From positions 1 through 19,153 of the forward strand of contig JAQWON010000094.1 of NCBI GenBank assembly GCA_029245825.1: a stretch of 19,153 nt of DNA, read 5' to 3'. A program made the translations under genes and the position numbers. Source of the DNA: Flavobacteriaceae bacterium. Lineage in GTDB: Bacteria > Bacteroidota > Bacteroidia > Flavobacteriales > Flavobacteriaceae. Numbering within the stretch: the first letter of the stretch is position 1; each line of letters starts with the position of its first letter. The notes below the pieces were generated by a model, which had not been told where the DNA came from, did no database searches, and was given only the letters and a program-made list of their open reading frames with translations. This document shows, piece after piece, positions 1-8,864 of this stretch.

Positions 1-910
1 CAGCACCACCACCTAAAATTTGATTTGCTACCAAAACAGGAAAATAATCGGGATTTGATTTATCTAGCGAGACAGTATTAATTAATGAAATTTCAGATTG
101 GACGGCATTATCCATATTAACAAAATTTATTTCTATTTCACTCGGATTTACTGGCACAGGGAAGGATTTAATTAATAAATCCTTAGGCTTCCATTTACTA
201 AATAAAACTTCAACCTGATTCTTAACTTTTTTATAATCTACATCACCAACGATAACCAAATATGAATTGTTAGGAGCAACATAATTATTATATATTGTTT
301 CAATATCTTTTAGAGAAATGTTCTCAACAGTTTCTTTTGAAACATATTCTCCATAGGGATGATTAGCTCCATAAGACAAAAAATTTTCTACTCTTCTCGC
401 AATATTCTCAACATCTTTTTCTGAAGCCTTAATCTGTTCAAATAACTTTTCTTTTTCTTTATCAAATTCATTCTGAGAAAAATTAGGATTTATTATTCCA
501 TCAGACATTAATTCAAGTATTCTTGGAAAATATCTTGAAAGCGAACTTGCAAAAGCTCCATTTACACTGAAAGAAATTCTTGCACCAAGAAAATCTATTT
601 CTTCTTCAAAATTGTCTTTAGAGATATTTTTTGATCCATTACCATGCATCTGATTAAATATTGCTAGAGAACCAGCCTTTGATCCTTCATAAATCATTGG
701 AATATCAGTAGTTAATCTTGCAGAAACCCGAGGCAATTTTTTATCTTCAATAATTAAAACAGTCAATCCGTTATTTAATTTAAATTCGTTTGGATCTTTA
801 AATTTTATTTCAGGAGATGGCCCAGCAAAAGGTTGTTTAGACCTATCAATTTGTGAGAATAAAGAAATGCTGAAAATAAATAAAGTAAGAAAGGATAAAA
901 TTTTTTCCAT
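1..910 (-). CDS. M16 family peptidase-like protein, non-catalytic partner subunit (partial, C-terminus off the window)
   Basis: I translated this frame by hand; it is open from an ATG at 910 to the left edge, giving the first 303 residues. A signal peptide (about 1-20, ending LFSQ) is followed by an M16 N-terminal domain with the typical 'FKLNNGLTVLI' opening and a later 'NNYVAPNNSYLVIVGDV' segment. The zinc motif HxxEH is missing: in the aligned stretch 'GSLAIFNQMHGNGSKN' the two His and the Glu are replaced by Ala83, Gln87 and Asn86. In known bacterial M16B pairs one subunit carries the metal site and the other supplies substrate-binding residues, so this should be the inactive partner of the gene ending 8 bp upstream. 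It is probably periplasmic. It could instead be a stand-alone degenerate paralogue. Confidence 0.88.
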   Translation of the reverse strand, partial: MEKILSFLTLFIFSISLFSQIDRSKQPFAGPSPEIKFKDPNEFKLNNGLTVLIIEDKKLPRVSARLTTDIPMIYEGSKAGSLAIFNQMHGNGSKNISKDNFEEEIDFLGARISFSVNGAFASSLSRYFPRILELMSDGIINPNFSQNEFDKEKEKLFEQIKASEKDVENIARRVENFLSYGANHPYGEYVSKETVENISLKDIETIYNNYVAPNNSYLVIVGDVDYKKVKNQVEVLFSKWKPKDLLIKSFPVPVNPSEIEINFVNMDNAVQSEISLINTVSLDKSNPDYFPVLVANQILGGGA

Positions 911-918
911 GGAGAAGT

Positions 919-2223
919 TTATTTTTTGGGTAAATATTTCAAGATTACACGTTTGTTTTTGTCTAATAAATTTTTTGCAATTGATCTTATTTCTTCTTTG
1001 GTAATTGATCGATAGATTTCGATTTCAGAATTAATAAGATTAGTGTCTCCATGAATTGCGTAGTAAACAGCAAGTGATCGTGCGATATTATCAAGATTAG
1101 AATTTGAATTTATATAATTTAGTTCAAATTTATTTTGCAATTTATTATAATCTCGATCAGAGATTAAATCATTTTGCATTTTCTCTATTTCCTGATCAAT
1201 TTCTTCAACTATTGAATCTAAATTATTATCTCCAAGAGGGAGACTAATCATAACATAAGTGCTATAATCTTCCTGACTCAAGTTAATAGCAGTTGCTTGT
1301 AACGCAATTTTTTTATCCTCAACTAAACGTTTGTAAATTTTAGAACTTTTCCCACTAAACAAATAAGCTGAAATCATTTCAATAATCCTATTTTCACGAC
1401 TTTTCATAGATGGATTTAAATAGGCTATAAATAATGCAGGAATTTGAATGTTACTATCATAAGCCAGAGCATTTCTAGGGCTTTCAATTATCTCTTCTAT
1501 AGGGTAAGATCTTTTTATTTTCTCTCCTTTTGGGATATCTCCAAAATATTCAGAGATCATTTTTTTGATTTTTTCAGTTTCAAAGTCACCGGCAATAACA
1601 AGAATTGCATTGTTTGGGACATAAAATTTTTTATTAAAATCAAGGAACTCATCTAAACTTGCAGCATCAAGATGATCCATTTCACCAAAAGGAGGACGTT
1701 TGTAGGGATGTTTTTTATAAATGTTTTTATTTATATTTTCTTGCCATTTCATGTATGGACTATTTTCTACTTTCAATCTTTTTTCTTCTTTTACAACTTC
1801 CCTTTGTGTTTGCACTTCTTTTTCTGTAATTATTGGATGAAGCATTCTTTCAGATTCCATCCATAATGAAAGTTCTAAATTATTAGACGGAAATTTTTCA
1901 AAGTAATAAGTATAGTCCTCTGTTGTCTCAGCATTTCCCGTTCCACCATTTGAATTTAAAATGTTATCCCATTCACCAAGAGGAATATTTTTACTTCCTT
2001 CAAATAATAAGTGCTCAAAAAAATGGGCAAATCCTGTCCTATCTGACGGGCCATCTTTTGAGCCTACCTTATATAAAATAGATGTGCTAACAAGCGGGAT
2101 GGAATTATCTTGGTGCAGAATAACATGTAGGCCATTGTCAAGATCATATTCTTCAAAAGTTATTTGTTGTGCATTAAGATAAATACACAAGAAATATATT
2201 ATTGAAAAAACTTTAAATTTCAT
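919..2223 (-). CDS. M16 family zinc metallopeptidase, catalytic subunit
   Basis: A 434-residue exported protease of the pitrilysin/insulinase family (M16B type, about the usual single-subunit length). The signal peptide covers about residues 1-19 (ending LNAQ). The inverted zinc motif is intact in 'GFAHFFEHLLFEGS': His67, Glu70 and His71, with the distal Glu ligand at 146 or 147 in 'REVVKEEKR'. The C-terminal M16 domain follows, starting near the 'NNAILVIAGDF' segment. It probably degrades peptides in the periplasm together with the metal-less subunit encoded 8 bp downstream, which forms an operon with it. The ATG at 2223 is chosen because it directly precedes the signal peptide. Substrate is unknown. 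Confidence 0.93.
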   Translation of the reverse strand: MKFKVFSIIYFLCIYLNAQQITFEEYDLDNGLHVILHQDNSIPLVSTSILYKVGSKDGPSDRTGFAHFFEHLLFEGSKNIPLGEWDNILNSNGGTGNAETTEDYTYYFEKFPSNNLELSLWMESERMLHPIITEKEVQTQREVVKEEKRLKVENSPYMKWQENINKNIYKKHPYKRPPFGEMDHLDAASLDEFLDFNKKFYVPNNAILVIAGDFETEKIKKMISEYFGDIPKGEKIKRSYPIEEIIESPRNALAYDSNIQIPALFIAYLNPSMKSRENRIIEMISAYLFSGKSSKIYKRLVEDKKIALQATAINLSQEDYSTYVMISLPLGDNNLDSIVEEIDQEIEKMQNDLISDRDYNKLQNKFELNYINSNSNLDNIARSLAVYYAIHGDTNLINSEIEIYRSITKEEIRSIAKNLLDKNKRVILKYLPKK

Positions 2224-2287
2224 AAAACTCTAATTCAGATTGTATAAGAAATTGTTAATTTTATAACTAACATAAAAATTAATCGGC

Positions 2288-2953
2288 ATGAAATATACCT
2301 GTTTTTTTATTCTTTATTTATTTTTTTCCAATTTTATTTTCCCCCAAGTATATCTATTTACTTCTGAAGAAAATGGCAAAGTTGTTGAAAATAGAATTTT
2401 AATAGATAACGATTATTTTGTTCAGACATCTTTTTTATCTAATCCACCAAAATTTATTAAAACTGTAGGGGGTTTTTATACTAAAGAAGGTGAGTTGATT
2501 AAAGTAGACTTAGAGTTTAACTCAAATTTTTCTAATGATAGTATTAAGTCAATAACTATAAATAATCAAAATCGCTGGGTTAAAATTTCAAAACCCAAAA
2601 AATTACTGCAAGGGAAGTGGTTAATGGCAGGTAGGGTTACTTCTGATGGTGAGCAAAGGAGAGATTTAACGCGATCAAGAAAAACAATGAAATTTCTAAT
2701 TGACGGGTATTTCCAATGGATAGCATTTGACACATCTTCTTTTCGGTTTTCAGGATCTGGAGGCGGGGAGTATGATGCAATTCAGGGAAAGTATAAAGAG
2801 AAAATATCATATTTCTCAAGAGATAATAACAAGGTGGGTATAGAATTGATTTTTGATTATCAACTCCAGGGTTTTGATTGGTATCATAAAGGACTAAGTA
2901 GTAAGGGAGATCCTTTTCATGAAATTTGGACAAGAAGGATTAGTCAAGATTAA
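2288..2953 (+). CDS. Conserved secreted protein of unknown function
   Basis: A 221-residue protein with an N-terminal signal peptide (about 1-19, hydrophobic, ending FIFPQ) and no other membrane segment. The N-terminal half is low in recognisable motifs. The C-terminal half (about residues 108-218) resembles a domain often seen in exported proteins of Bacteroidota: 'LLQGKWLMAGR', an aromatic 'FQWIAFDT' strand, a glycine run 'SGSGGGEY', 'YFSRDNNKVG' and 'SSKGDPFHEIWTR'. The alternating strand pattern suggests a small beta-barrel such as a lipocalin-like fold, but this is inference. It is transcribed divergently from the M16 operon across a 64-bp gap and stands 66 bp before the thiolase gene. 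I do not recognise a function. Confidence 0.8.
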   Translation: MKYTCFFILYLFFSNFIFPQVYLFTSEENGKVVENRILIDNDYFVQTSFLSNPPKFIKTVGGFYTKEGELIKVDLEFNSNFSNDSIKSITINNQNRWVKISKPKKLLQGKWLMAGRVTSDGEQRRDLTRSRKTMKFLIDGYFQWIAFDTSSFRFSGSGGGEYDAIQGKYKEKISYFSRDNNKVGIELIFDYQLQGFDWYHKGLSSKGDPFHEIWTRRISQD

Positions 2954-3019
2954 CCAGGTTAAATGATTATTTATACTTGTGATATTTTCTTTAGAATTTA
3001 ACTTGCCTAAGTAAAATTT

Positions 3020-4192
3020 ATGAAAAAAGTATTTGTTGTTGCTGCTAAGAGAACTCCTATAGGTTCATTTATGGGATCACTATCTGATATAACGGCAACT
3101 TCTTTGGGAGCAATTGTAGTTAAGGATCTGTTATCTTCAATAAAATTGGATCCATCAGAAGTTGATGAGGTTTTTATGGGTCATGTTCTCCAAGCTGGGA
3201 CAGGTCAAGCTCCTGCTAGACAGGTTGCTTTAAATTCAGGAATACCAAATAATGTCCCTTGTACAACTATTAATAAGGTATGTGCCTCTGGCATGAAATC
3301 AATAATGCTTGGAGCCCAGGCTATTAAAACAGGAGATGCTGAAACAGTTATAGCCGGAGGTATGGAGAATATGAGTATGAGTCCTCATTTTATTTCTTTG
3401 CGGAAAGGGAAAAAATTTGGATCAGCTAGCCTCGAGGACATTATGCAAAAAGACGGGCTTACAGATGCTTATGATAAAGTTGCAATGGGAGTTTTTGCTG
3501 ATGAGTGCGCAAAAAAGTATAAAATATCGAGAGAAGAACAAGATAGCTTTGCGATTGAATCTTATAAGAGAAGTTCTAATGCCTGGAGATTAGGTGAATT
3601 TGAGAATGAAATTGTTCCAGTTAAGATTGAAAAAAGGGGAGGAGATTTAACTTTTGTTGAAGATGAAGAATTCAAAAATATTCAAGTTGAAAAGATTCCT
3701 AATTTAAGACCTTCTTTTTCAAAAGACGGAACAGCTACTGCAGCAAATTCTTCTTCAATTAACGATGGCGCAGCAGCTGTAGTTTTAATGAGTGAAGAAA
3801 AAGCTAAATCTCTAGGGATCAAACCAATGGCCATGATAATTTCACAAGCTGATGCTTCAGTTGAACCGAAATGGTTTACCACAGCTCCTGCAAAAGCTCT
3901 TCCAATTGCAGTAAAAAAGGCTAACATTACTATTGATGAAATTGATTATTTTGAACTTAATGAAGCGTTTTCAGTTGTAGGATTGGCAAATATTAAAATT
4001 TTAGGATTAGATCCAAATAAGGTTAACATAAATGGAGGAGCTGTATCACTTGGACATCCAATTGGTTGTTCTGGAGCTAGAATAGTTGTTACATTACTTA
4101 ATACGCTACAAAAAGACGGCAAATATGGTGCTGCAGGAATATGTAATGGAGGAGGGGGCGCTTCCGCAATGATTTTTAAAACAATTAAATAA
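3020..4192 (+). CDS. Acetyl-CoA acetyltransferase (thiolase)
   Basis: A 390-residue type II thiolase, full length for the family, which makes acetoacetyl-CoA from two acetyl-CoA or runs in the cleaving direction. The nucleophile is Cys88 in 'NKVCASGMKS', the His of the second active-site loop is His346 in 'GHPIGCSGAR', and the proton-shuttling Cys is Cys375 in 'CNGGGGAS'. 'NEAFSVV' near residue 313 is the usual Asn-Glu-Ala loop. It is cytoplasmic with no targeting signal. Sequence alone does not separate a biosynthetic from a fatty-acid or amino-acid degradative role; there is no partner dehydrogenase or CoA-transferase beside it. Hairpins downstream suggest that it is transcribed apart from the hut operon. 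Confidence 0.95.
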   Translation: MKKVFVVAAKRTPIGSFMGSLSDITATSLGAIVVKDLLSSIKLDPSEVDEVFMGHVLQAGTGQAPARQVALNSGIPNNVPCTTINKVCASGMKSIMLGAQAIKTGDAETVIAGGMENMSMSPHFISLRKGKKFGSASLEDIMQKDGLTDAYDKVAMGVFADECAKKYKISREEQDSFAIESYKRSSNAWRLGEFENEIVPVKIEKRGGDLTFVEDEEFKNIQVEKIPNLRPSFSKDGTATAANSSSINDGAAAVVLMSEEKAKSLGIKPMAMIISQADASVEPKWFTTAPAKALPIAVKKANITIDEIDYFELNEAFSVVGLANIKILGLDPNKVNINGGAVSLGHPIGCSGARIVVTLLNTLQKDGKYGAAGICNGGGGASAMIFKTIK

Positions 4193-4225
4193 AGCTTAAT
4201 TTTCCCTATTAAGGAAAAGAAAAAG

Positions 4226-4271
4226 TTAACCCTGTTGAAATCATTATAAAGTTTAATTTCAACAGGGTTAA
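4226..4271. terminator. Perfect 16-bp inverted repeat between thiolase and hutH, probable terminator
   Basis: The arms at 4226-4241 (ttaaccctgttgaaat) and 4256-4271 are perfect reverse complements with a 14-nt loop. The position, 34 bp after the thiolase stop and 162 bp before hutH, suits transcription termination. However, the pyrimidine-rich flank (cttttt when read on the minus strand) lies to the left, while the plus-strand flank after the stem is A-rich. It is therefore not a textbook plus-strand terminator; it could also be a bidirectional stop, an mRNA-end stabiliser or a protein-binding site for hut control. A smaller ttttcc/ggaaaa inverted repeat lies just before it, near 4200-4218. 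Confidence 0.55.
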
Positions 4272-4408
4272 AATAAATAGCTTATTAAGCAACAATAACA
4301 AAAATAATAACGGAATTCTTAAAATCTTTATAATACATGGTTAAAAAAGAGTTAATAATGATAAAAGGTCATCACTTTTATATCAATTATAATAGCTTCC
4401 AAATTTTG

Positions 4409-4416
4409 TATATTTA
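4409..4416 (+). promoter_or_regulatory. hutH: Possible -7 promoter element for the hut operon
   Basis: The octamer tatattta differs at one position from the Bacteroidota -7 consensus TAnnTTTG and ends 17 bp before the hutH ATG. No clear -33 TTTG is present at the right spacing, so support is weak. It rests on position and on a similar octamer upstream of the gene starting at 17545. Confidence 0.25.
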
Positions 4417-4433
4417 AAGAACTTACCAAAGCT

Positions 4434-5942
4434 ATGGCATTAAAGAAATTTTCATATGGTAAAGACAAACTTACTTTTGAGTTGTCTATGGAAATATTGT
4501 ACGGCAGTTTAGATTGTCAAATAGAGAAAGAAGTATTGCAAAAAATAAATAATTCCAGAGAAAATGTCGAAAGTATTTTAAAATCTGGCGACACGATTTA
4601 TGGTGTTAATACTGGAATAGGAAAACTTTGTAGCACGATCATTTCAAATGAAGATTCAAGCTTGTTACAAGAAAATTTATTAAAAAGTCATGCAGTTGGA
4701 GTAGGTATAAGTGTGCCTTTGGAAATTTCAAAATTGATGCTAATATTAAAAGTCCATTCATTGTGTAAAGGATTTTCTGGAATTAGAATTGATGTAATAG
4801 AAAGAATTTGTTGGCATATTGAAAAAGATATTATCCCAGTTGTTCCATCACAGGGATCAGTTGGAGCTTCAGGTGATTTAGCTCCTTTGGCTCATTTGTT
4901 TTTGCCTTTAATTGGTGAAGGAAAAGTATTATATAAAGGGAAACAATTTAAAACTAAAAGAGTATTAGATCAAGAAAAAAAACCACCTTTAAAGCTTAAG
5001 GAAAAGGAAGGACTTGCATTAATAAATGGGACACAATTTATTTCTGCATTTACATGTTTTGCACTGGATAAGTTTAAAAATTGTTTAATTAATGCAGATA
5101 TTATTTCTGCATTTACCATAGAGGCAACAAAAAGTTCTATAAAACCATTTAGCAAAAAAATTCAGAATTTAAGACCTTACAATGGATCTTCTATTGTAAT
5201 AAATAGAATTAATGAATTATTATGGGATTCTCAAATATTGCAATCCCACCAGGATTGTGACAAAGTCCAAGATCCCTATTCTATTAGATGCGTTCCACAA
5301 GTTCACGGAGCAAGTTGGGATGCTTATTTACATTTGAAAAATTCTTTGGAAATAGAACTAAATTCGGTTACAGACAATCCCATAATTATTGGTCAAAAAG
5401 AAGTTATAAGCGGAGGGAATTTTCATGGACAACCAATTGCTATGCCAATAGATTACAATATTCTTGCCGCCTCAGAAATTGGAAACATTTCTGATAGACG
5501 AATTTTTTTACTACTTGAGGGTAACGATGTGGTTCCTAGGTTGTTAATTAAAAAAACAGGAGTGAATTCAGGCTTTATGATATTGCAATATACTTCTGCA
5601 GCATTAACTAGTGAAAATAAAAATTTGTGTTTTCCAGCAAGTGCAGATTCTATAACTACATCTCTGGGGCAAGAGGATCATGTTAGTATGGGATCAATTG
5701 GAGCTGTGAAGTTTTTAAAAGTGTTGGAGAACTTAGAAAAAATTTTAGCAATTGAGCTTATTTGTTCTAGTCAGGCAATGGATTTTCTTAAACCTTTAAA
5801 ATCTAGCGATAAGATAAATAAATGCCATGATTATGTTCGTTCAAAAATAGATCACTGTAAAAAAGACAAAATTTTTAGTAAAGACATTGAATCTGCTATT
5901 AGAATTATAAAATCAAGAAAATTAATTGAATTAACAAGTTAG
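4434..5942 (+). CDS. hutH: Histidine ammonia-lyase (histidase)
   Basis: Deaminates L-histidine to trans-urocanate and ammonia, the first step of histidine catabolism; cytoplasmic. The 502-residue length is normal. The Ala145-Ser146-Gly147 triad in 'GSVGASGDLAPLAH' is the one that cyclises to the MIO electrophile. Tyr56 in 'GDTIYGVNTGIG' matches the family's catalytic tyrosine, and 'NGTQ', 'QDCDKVQDPYSIRC' and 'SVTDNP' are standard aromatic amino acid lyase motifs. The histidase call over PAL or TAL rests on the motif set and on the genes that follow: hutU starts 4 bp downstream, then hutI and ftcD. It is the first gene of the operon, after a 241-bp gap that holds a long inverted repeat. Confidence 0.97.
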   Translation: MALKKFSYGKDKLTFELSMEILYGSLDCQIEKEVLQKINNSRENVESILKSGDTIYGVNTGIGKLCSTIISNEDSSLLQENLLKSHAVGVGISVPLEISKLMLILKVHSLCKGFSGIRIDVIERICWHIEKDIIPVVPSQGSVGASGDLAPLAHLFLPLIGEGKVLYKGKQFKTKRVLDQEKKPPLKLKEKEGLALINGTQFISAFTCFALDKFKNCLINADIISAFTIEATKSSIKPFSKKIQNLRPYNGSSIVINRINELLWDSQILQSHQDCDKVQDPYSIRCVPQVHGASWDAYLHLKNSLEIELNSVTDNPIIIGQKEVISGGNFHGQPIAMPIDYNILAASEIGNISDRRIFLLLEGNDVVPRLLIKKTGVNSGFMILQYTSAALTSENKNLCFPASADSITTSLGQEDHVSMGSIGAVKFLKVLENLEKILAIELICSSQAMDFLKPLKSSDKINKCHDYVRSKIDHCKKDKIFSKDIESAIRIIKSRKLIELTS

Positions 5943-5946
5943 TTTT

Positions 5947-7617
5947 ATGGACGCTTTTTCATTTATAAAAAAGTATGCGGATCATCCAAAATACATATCT
6001 CCAGTTGGTACCAAACTAAATACAAAAAGTTGGCAAACGGAAGCTCCATTAAGAATGTTTTTAAATAATTTGAATGCAGAAGTGGCTGAAGATCCCAAAA
6101 ATTTGATTGTTTATGGCGGTTCTGGTAAAGCAGCGAGAGATGTTGATTCAGCAAAAAAAATTATTGAAATACTATTAAAACTGCGAAATGATGAAAGTTT
6201 ATTAGTTCAATCAGGAAAGCCAGTGGGGGTTGTAAGGACTCATGAGCTAGCTCCGAGAGTATTGATAGCTAATTCAAATCTGGTTCCTGCATGGGCTAAT
6301 TGGGAACATTATGAAGAATTAAGGAAAAATGGGCTAATCATGTTTGGGCAAATGACTGCAGGAAGTTGGATTTATATAGGAACCCAGGGTATTTTACAAG
6401 GAACATATGAAACTTTTTCCTCATGTGCTGATAAACATTTTAATGGATCTTTAAGAGGTAAATTGTTAGTTTCAGGCGGATTAGGTGGAATGGGTGGAGC
6501 TCAGCCTCTTGCTGCAACTATGAATGGAGCTACTTTTTTAGGGGCTGATATTGATCCTGAAAGAATTGAAAAAAGACTAAAGACAAAATACATTGACAGA
6601 ATGACTTATTCTTATGAGGAGGCTAAGAAATGGATTATCGAAGCTAAGCAGAAAAAGGAAAATCTTTCTGTTGGGCTGGTAAGTGATATAGGAGATTTAT
6701 TAGAAAATTTAATTAATGATAATATTATTCCAGAGATTTTAACTGATCAGACTTCTGCTCATGATCCCATAAATGGATACATCCCATGTGGATTTAAACT
6801 TGAAGAAGCAATTCAGTTAAGAAAGGAAAATCAAACTAAGTATAAAAAATTATCATTAAAAAGTATGGCACGCCATGTAAATTTAATGCTAAAATTAAAA
6901 TCCTTAGGATCCATCACTTTTGATTATGGAAATAATTTAAGAGAATTTGCAAAACAGGGAGGAGCAAAAGATGCTTTTAATTTCAATGGTTTTGTCCCTG
7001 AATATATTAGACCTCTTTTTTGTGAAGGGAAAGGGCCTTTTCGATGGGTTGCTTTATCTGGCGATCCAAAAGACATATATACAACTGATGAGGCGCTAAT
7101 TAAAGCATTTCCTAATAATAAAAATTTAAAAACATGGTTAACCCAAGCAACGGAAAAAATCAAGTTTCAGGGGCTTCCCTCCAGAATTTGTTGGCTAGGT
7201 ATGGGTGAAAGAGAAAAAGCAGGCTTGATATTTAATGATCTTGTAAGAGAAGGGAAAATATCTGCTCCCATTGTAATTGGAAGGGATCATTTAGATTGCG
7301 GATCAGTCGCATCTCCCTACAGAGAAACTGAGGGGATGCTTGATGGATCTGATGCTATTTCAGATTGGCCTTTACTTAATCTTATGTCAAACACCGCTGG
7401 AGGAGCAACATGGGTCTCATTTCATCATGGAGGAGGAGTTGGAATGGGATACTCTCAACATGCGGGTATGGTAATTTTAGTTGACGGTACTAACCGTGCA
7501 GAGACATGCATAAAAAGAGTACTACATAATGATCCTGCTTTAGGAATTATTAGGCATAGTGATGCAGGATATTCAGATGCTAATGAAAATCTAAAAAAGT
7601 TTAATCTAGAGGTATAA
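5947..7617 (+). CDS. hutU: Urocanate hydratase (urocanase)
   Basis: Adds water to urocanate to give 4-imidazolone-5-propionate, using tightly bound NAD+ as an electrophile. The 556-residue length matches the family. Visible motifs are 'VYGGSGKAARD' near 56-65, the NAD-binding glycine-rich 'GGLGGMGGAQP' at 177-187 with Asp202/Asp204 following in 'GADIDPE', and the conserved Cys415 in 'RICWLGMGER', the equivalent of Cys410 of the Pseudomonas enzyme. 'SFHHGGGVGMG' near 491-501 is also characteristic. It is separated by 4 bp from hutH and by 2 bp from hutI, so co-transcription and coupled translation are very likely. Confidence 0.98.
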   Translation: MDAFSFIKKYADHPKYISPVGTKLNTKSWQTEAPLRMFLNNLNAEVAEDPKNLIVYGGSGKAARDVDSAKKIIEILLKLRNDESLLVQSGKPVGVVRTHELAPRVLIANSNLVPAWANWEHYEELRKNGLIMFGQMTAGSWIYIGTQGILQGTYETFSSCADKHFNGSLRGKLLVSGGLGGMGGAQPLAATMNGATFLGADIDPERIEKRLKTKYIDRMTYSYEEAKKWIIEAKQKKENLSVGLVSDIGDLLENLINDNIIPEILTDQTSAHDPINGYIPCGFKLEEAIQLRKENQTKYKKLSLKSMARHVNLMLKLKSLGSITFDYGNNLREFAKQGGAKDAFNFNGFVPEYIRPLFCEGKGPFRWVALSGDPKDIYTTDEALIKAFPNNKNLKTWLTQATEKIKFQGLPSRICWLGMGEREKAGLIFNDLVREGKISAPIVIGRDHLDCGSVASPYRETEGMLDGSDAISDWPLLNLMSNTAGGATWVSFHHGGGVGMGYSQHAGMVILVDGTNRAETCIKRVLHNDPALGIIRHSDAGYSDANENLKKFNLEV

Positions 7618-7619
7618 AA

Positions 7620-8846
7620 ATGAAGACTCTTTTTGGTCCGTTTACTCAGATTTTGACAATGTCAAATATGGCTTTTAAAGGATCTTTATCAGATGATCAG
7701 CTCAGGATAATTAAAAATGGAGGGATTATTGTTGAGGGAGATAGAATTGTTGAAGTTGGAAATTTTTCAGATCTTAAGCACATGTGTAAGTCAGTTCATG
7801 AAATAGAGTTTGAATGTATAATTCTCCCTGGACTTATAGATTGTCATACCCATATTTGTTTTGCTGGTTCAAGAGCTAATGAATATTCTAAAAAAATTCA
7901 GGGAATAAATTATCAGCAAATACTTTCTGAGGGAGGAGGAATTTATCAGACAATGGAGCAGACAGAATTGACTTCAGATGAAGAATTACAAAGATTAACA
8001 CACAACAGGTTAAAAAGACATTTTTTTGAAGGTGTTTTAACATGTGAAGTTAAGAGCGGATATGGAATGGATTTAATACAAGAGATAAGATTGTTAAAAG
8101 TCATTAATCAAATTGAAAAAGAATGCCCAGCAGATATAATTACAACTTGTTTAGCTGCCCATGTTCCTCCAAAAAATAAAAATAATTCATCAAGGGAATA
8201 CCTGAAATTAATCGTAAAAGAGTTGTTTCCCATTTTAAAAAAAGAGAATCTCACAAAAAGGGTTGATATTTTTATTGAAAAAGATGCATTTAATGGAAAA
8301 GACGCTGAGGAATTTTTAAAATCTGCAAAGGGAAATGGATTTGATATTACGGCACATGTTAATCAATTTTCAAGTGGAGGACTTAGTATCGCTGTAAAAA
8401 GCGGCGCACTCAGTGTAGATCATTTGGAAGTGATATCAGACGAAGAGATTAAGCTTCTTTCAAATTCAGATACAACAGGTGTTGTTTTACCTGGATGTAG
8501 CTTAGGTTTAGGACTCCCTTTTGCACCTGCAAGGAAGATTTTAGATTCGGGGTGTAAATTAGCAATTGCTACTGATTGGAATCCAGGATCTGCTCCCATG
8601 GGAGATCTTTTAATGCAAGCGTCAATTCTAGCATCAAATCAAAAACTAAGTAATGCTGAGATTTTTTCTGGACTTACATATAGATCAACCAATGCTTTAG
8701 GGCTTAATGATAGAGGAATTATTGAGCCTAATAGAATTGCTGATTTCATTGGGTTTAAACTACCTGATTACAGAGAAATTCTTTATAATCAAGGAAAAAT
8801 TAAACCTTCATTTATTTGTAAAGGAGGGAAAGTATACGAAAAATAA
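7620..8846 (+). CDS. hutI: Imidazolonepropionase
   Basis: Hydrolyses 4-imidazolone-5-propionate to N-formimino-L-glutamate, the third step of histidine breakdown. At 408 residues it has normal length for this amidohydrolase-superfamily enzyme. Metal and catalytic positions are in place: His76 and His78 in 'DCHTHICFAG', His181 in 'LAAH', His246 in 'AHVNQF', His268 in 'VDHLE' and Asp319 in 'ATDWNPGS'. 'CEVKSGYG' at 142-149 is a substrate-site motif of the family. The start is the ATG at 7620, only 2 bp after the hutU stop, which supports a tightly coupled operon. Cytoplasmic. Confidence 0.97.
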   Translation: MKTLFGPFTQILTMSNMAFKGSLSDDQLRIIKNGGIIVEGDRIVEVGNFSDLKHMCKSVHEIEFECIILPGLIDCHTHICFAGSRANEYSKKIQGINYQQILSEGGGIYQTMEQTELTSDEELQRLTHNRLKRHFFEGVLTCEVKSGYGMDLIQEIRLLKVINQIEKECPADIITTCLAAHVPPKNKNNSSREYLKLIVKELFPILKKENLTKRVDIFIEKDAFNGKDAEEFLKSAKGNGFDITAHVNQFSSGGLSIAVKSGALSVDHLEVISDEEIKLLSNSDTTGVVLPGCSLGLGLPFAPARKILDSGCKLAIATDWNPGSAPMGDLLMQASILASNQKLSNAEIFSGLTYRSTNALGLNDRGIIEPNRIADFIGFKLPDYREILYNQGKIKPSFICKGGKVYEK

Positions 8847-8864
8847 AAATTAATTTTATTGTCT

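Noticed and set aside
1444..2182. Several plus-strand open frames of 64-73 codons inside the M16 peptidase gene
   Set aside because: They are antisense to a well-supported gene, are rich in Phe from reverse-read AT codons, and show no family motif.
8859..8864. TTG at 8859 as the ftcD start
   Set aside because: The ATG at 8865 gives an N-terminus that fits the family and puts the catalytic His at 82 as in the mammalian enzyme.
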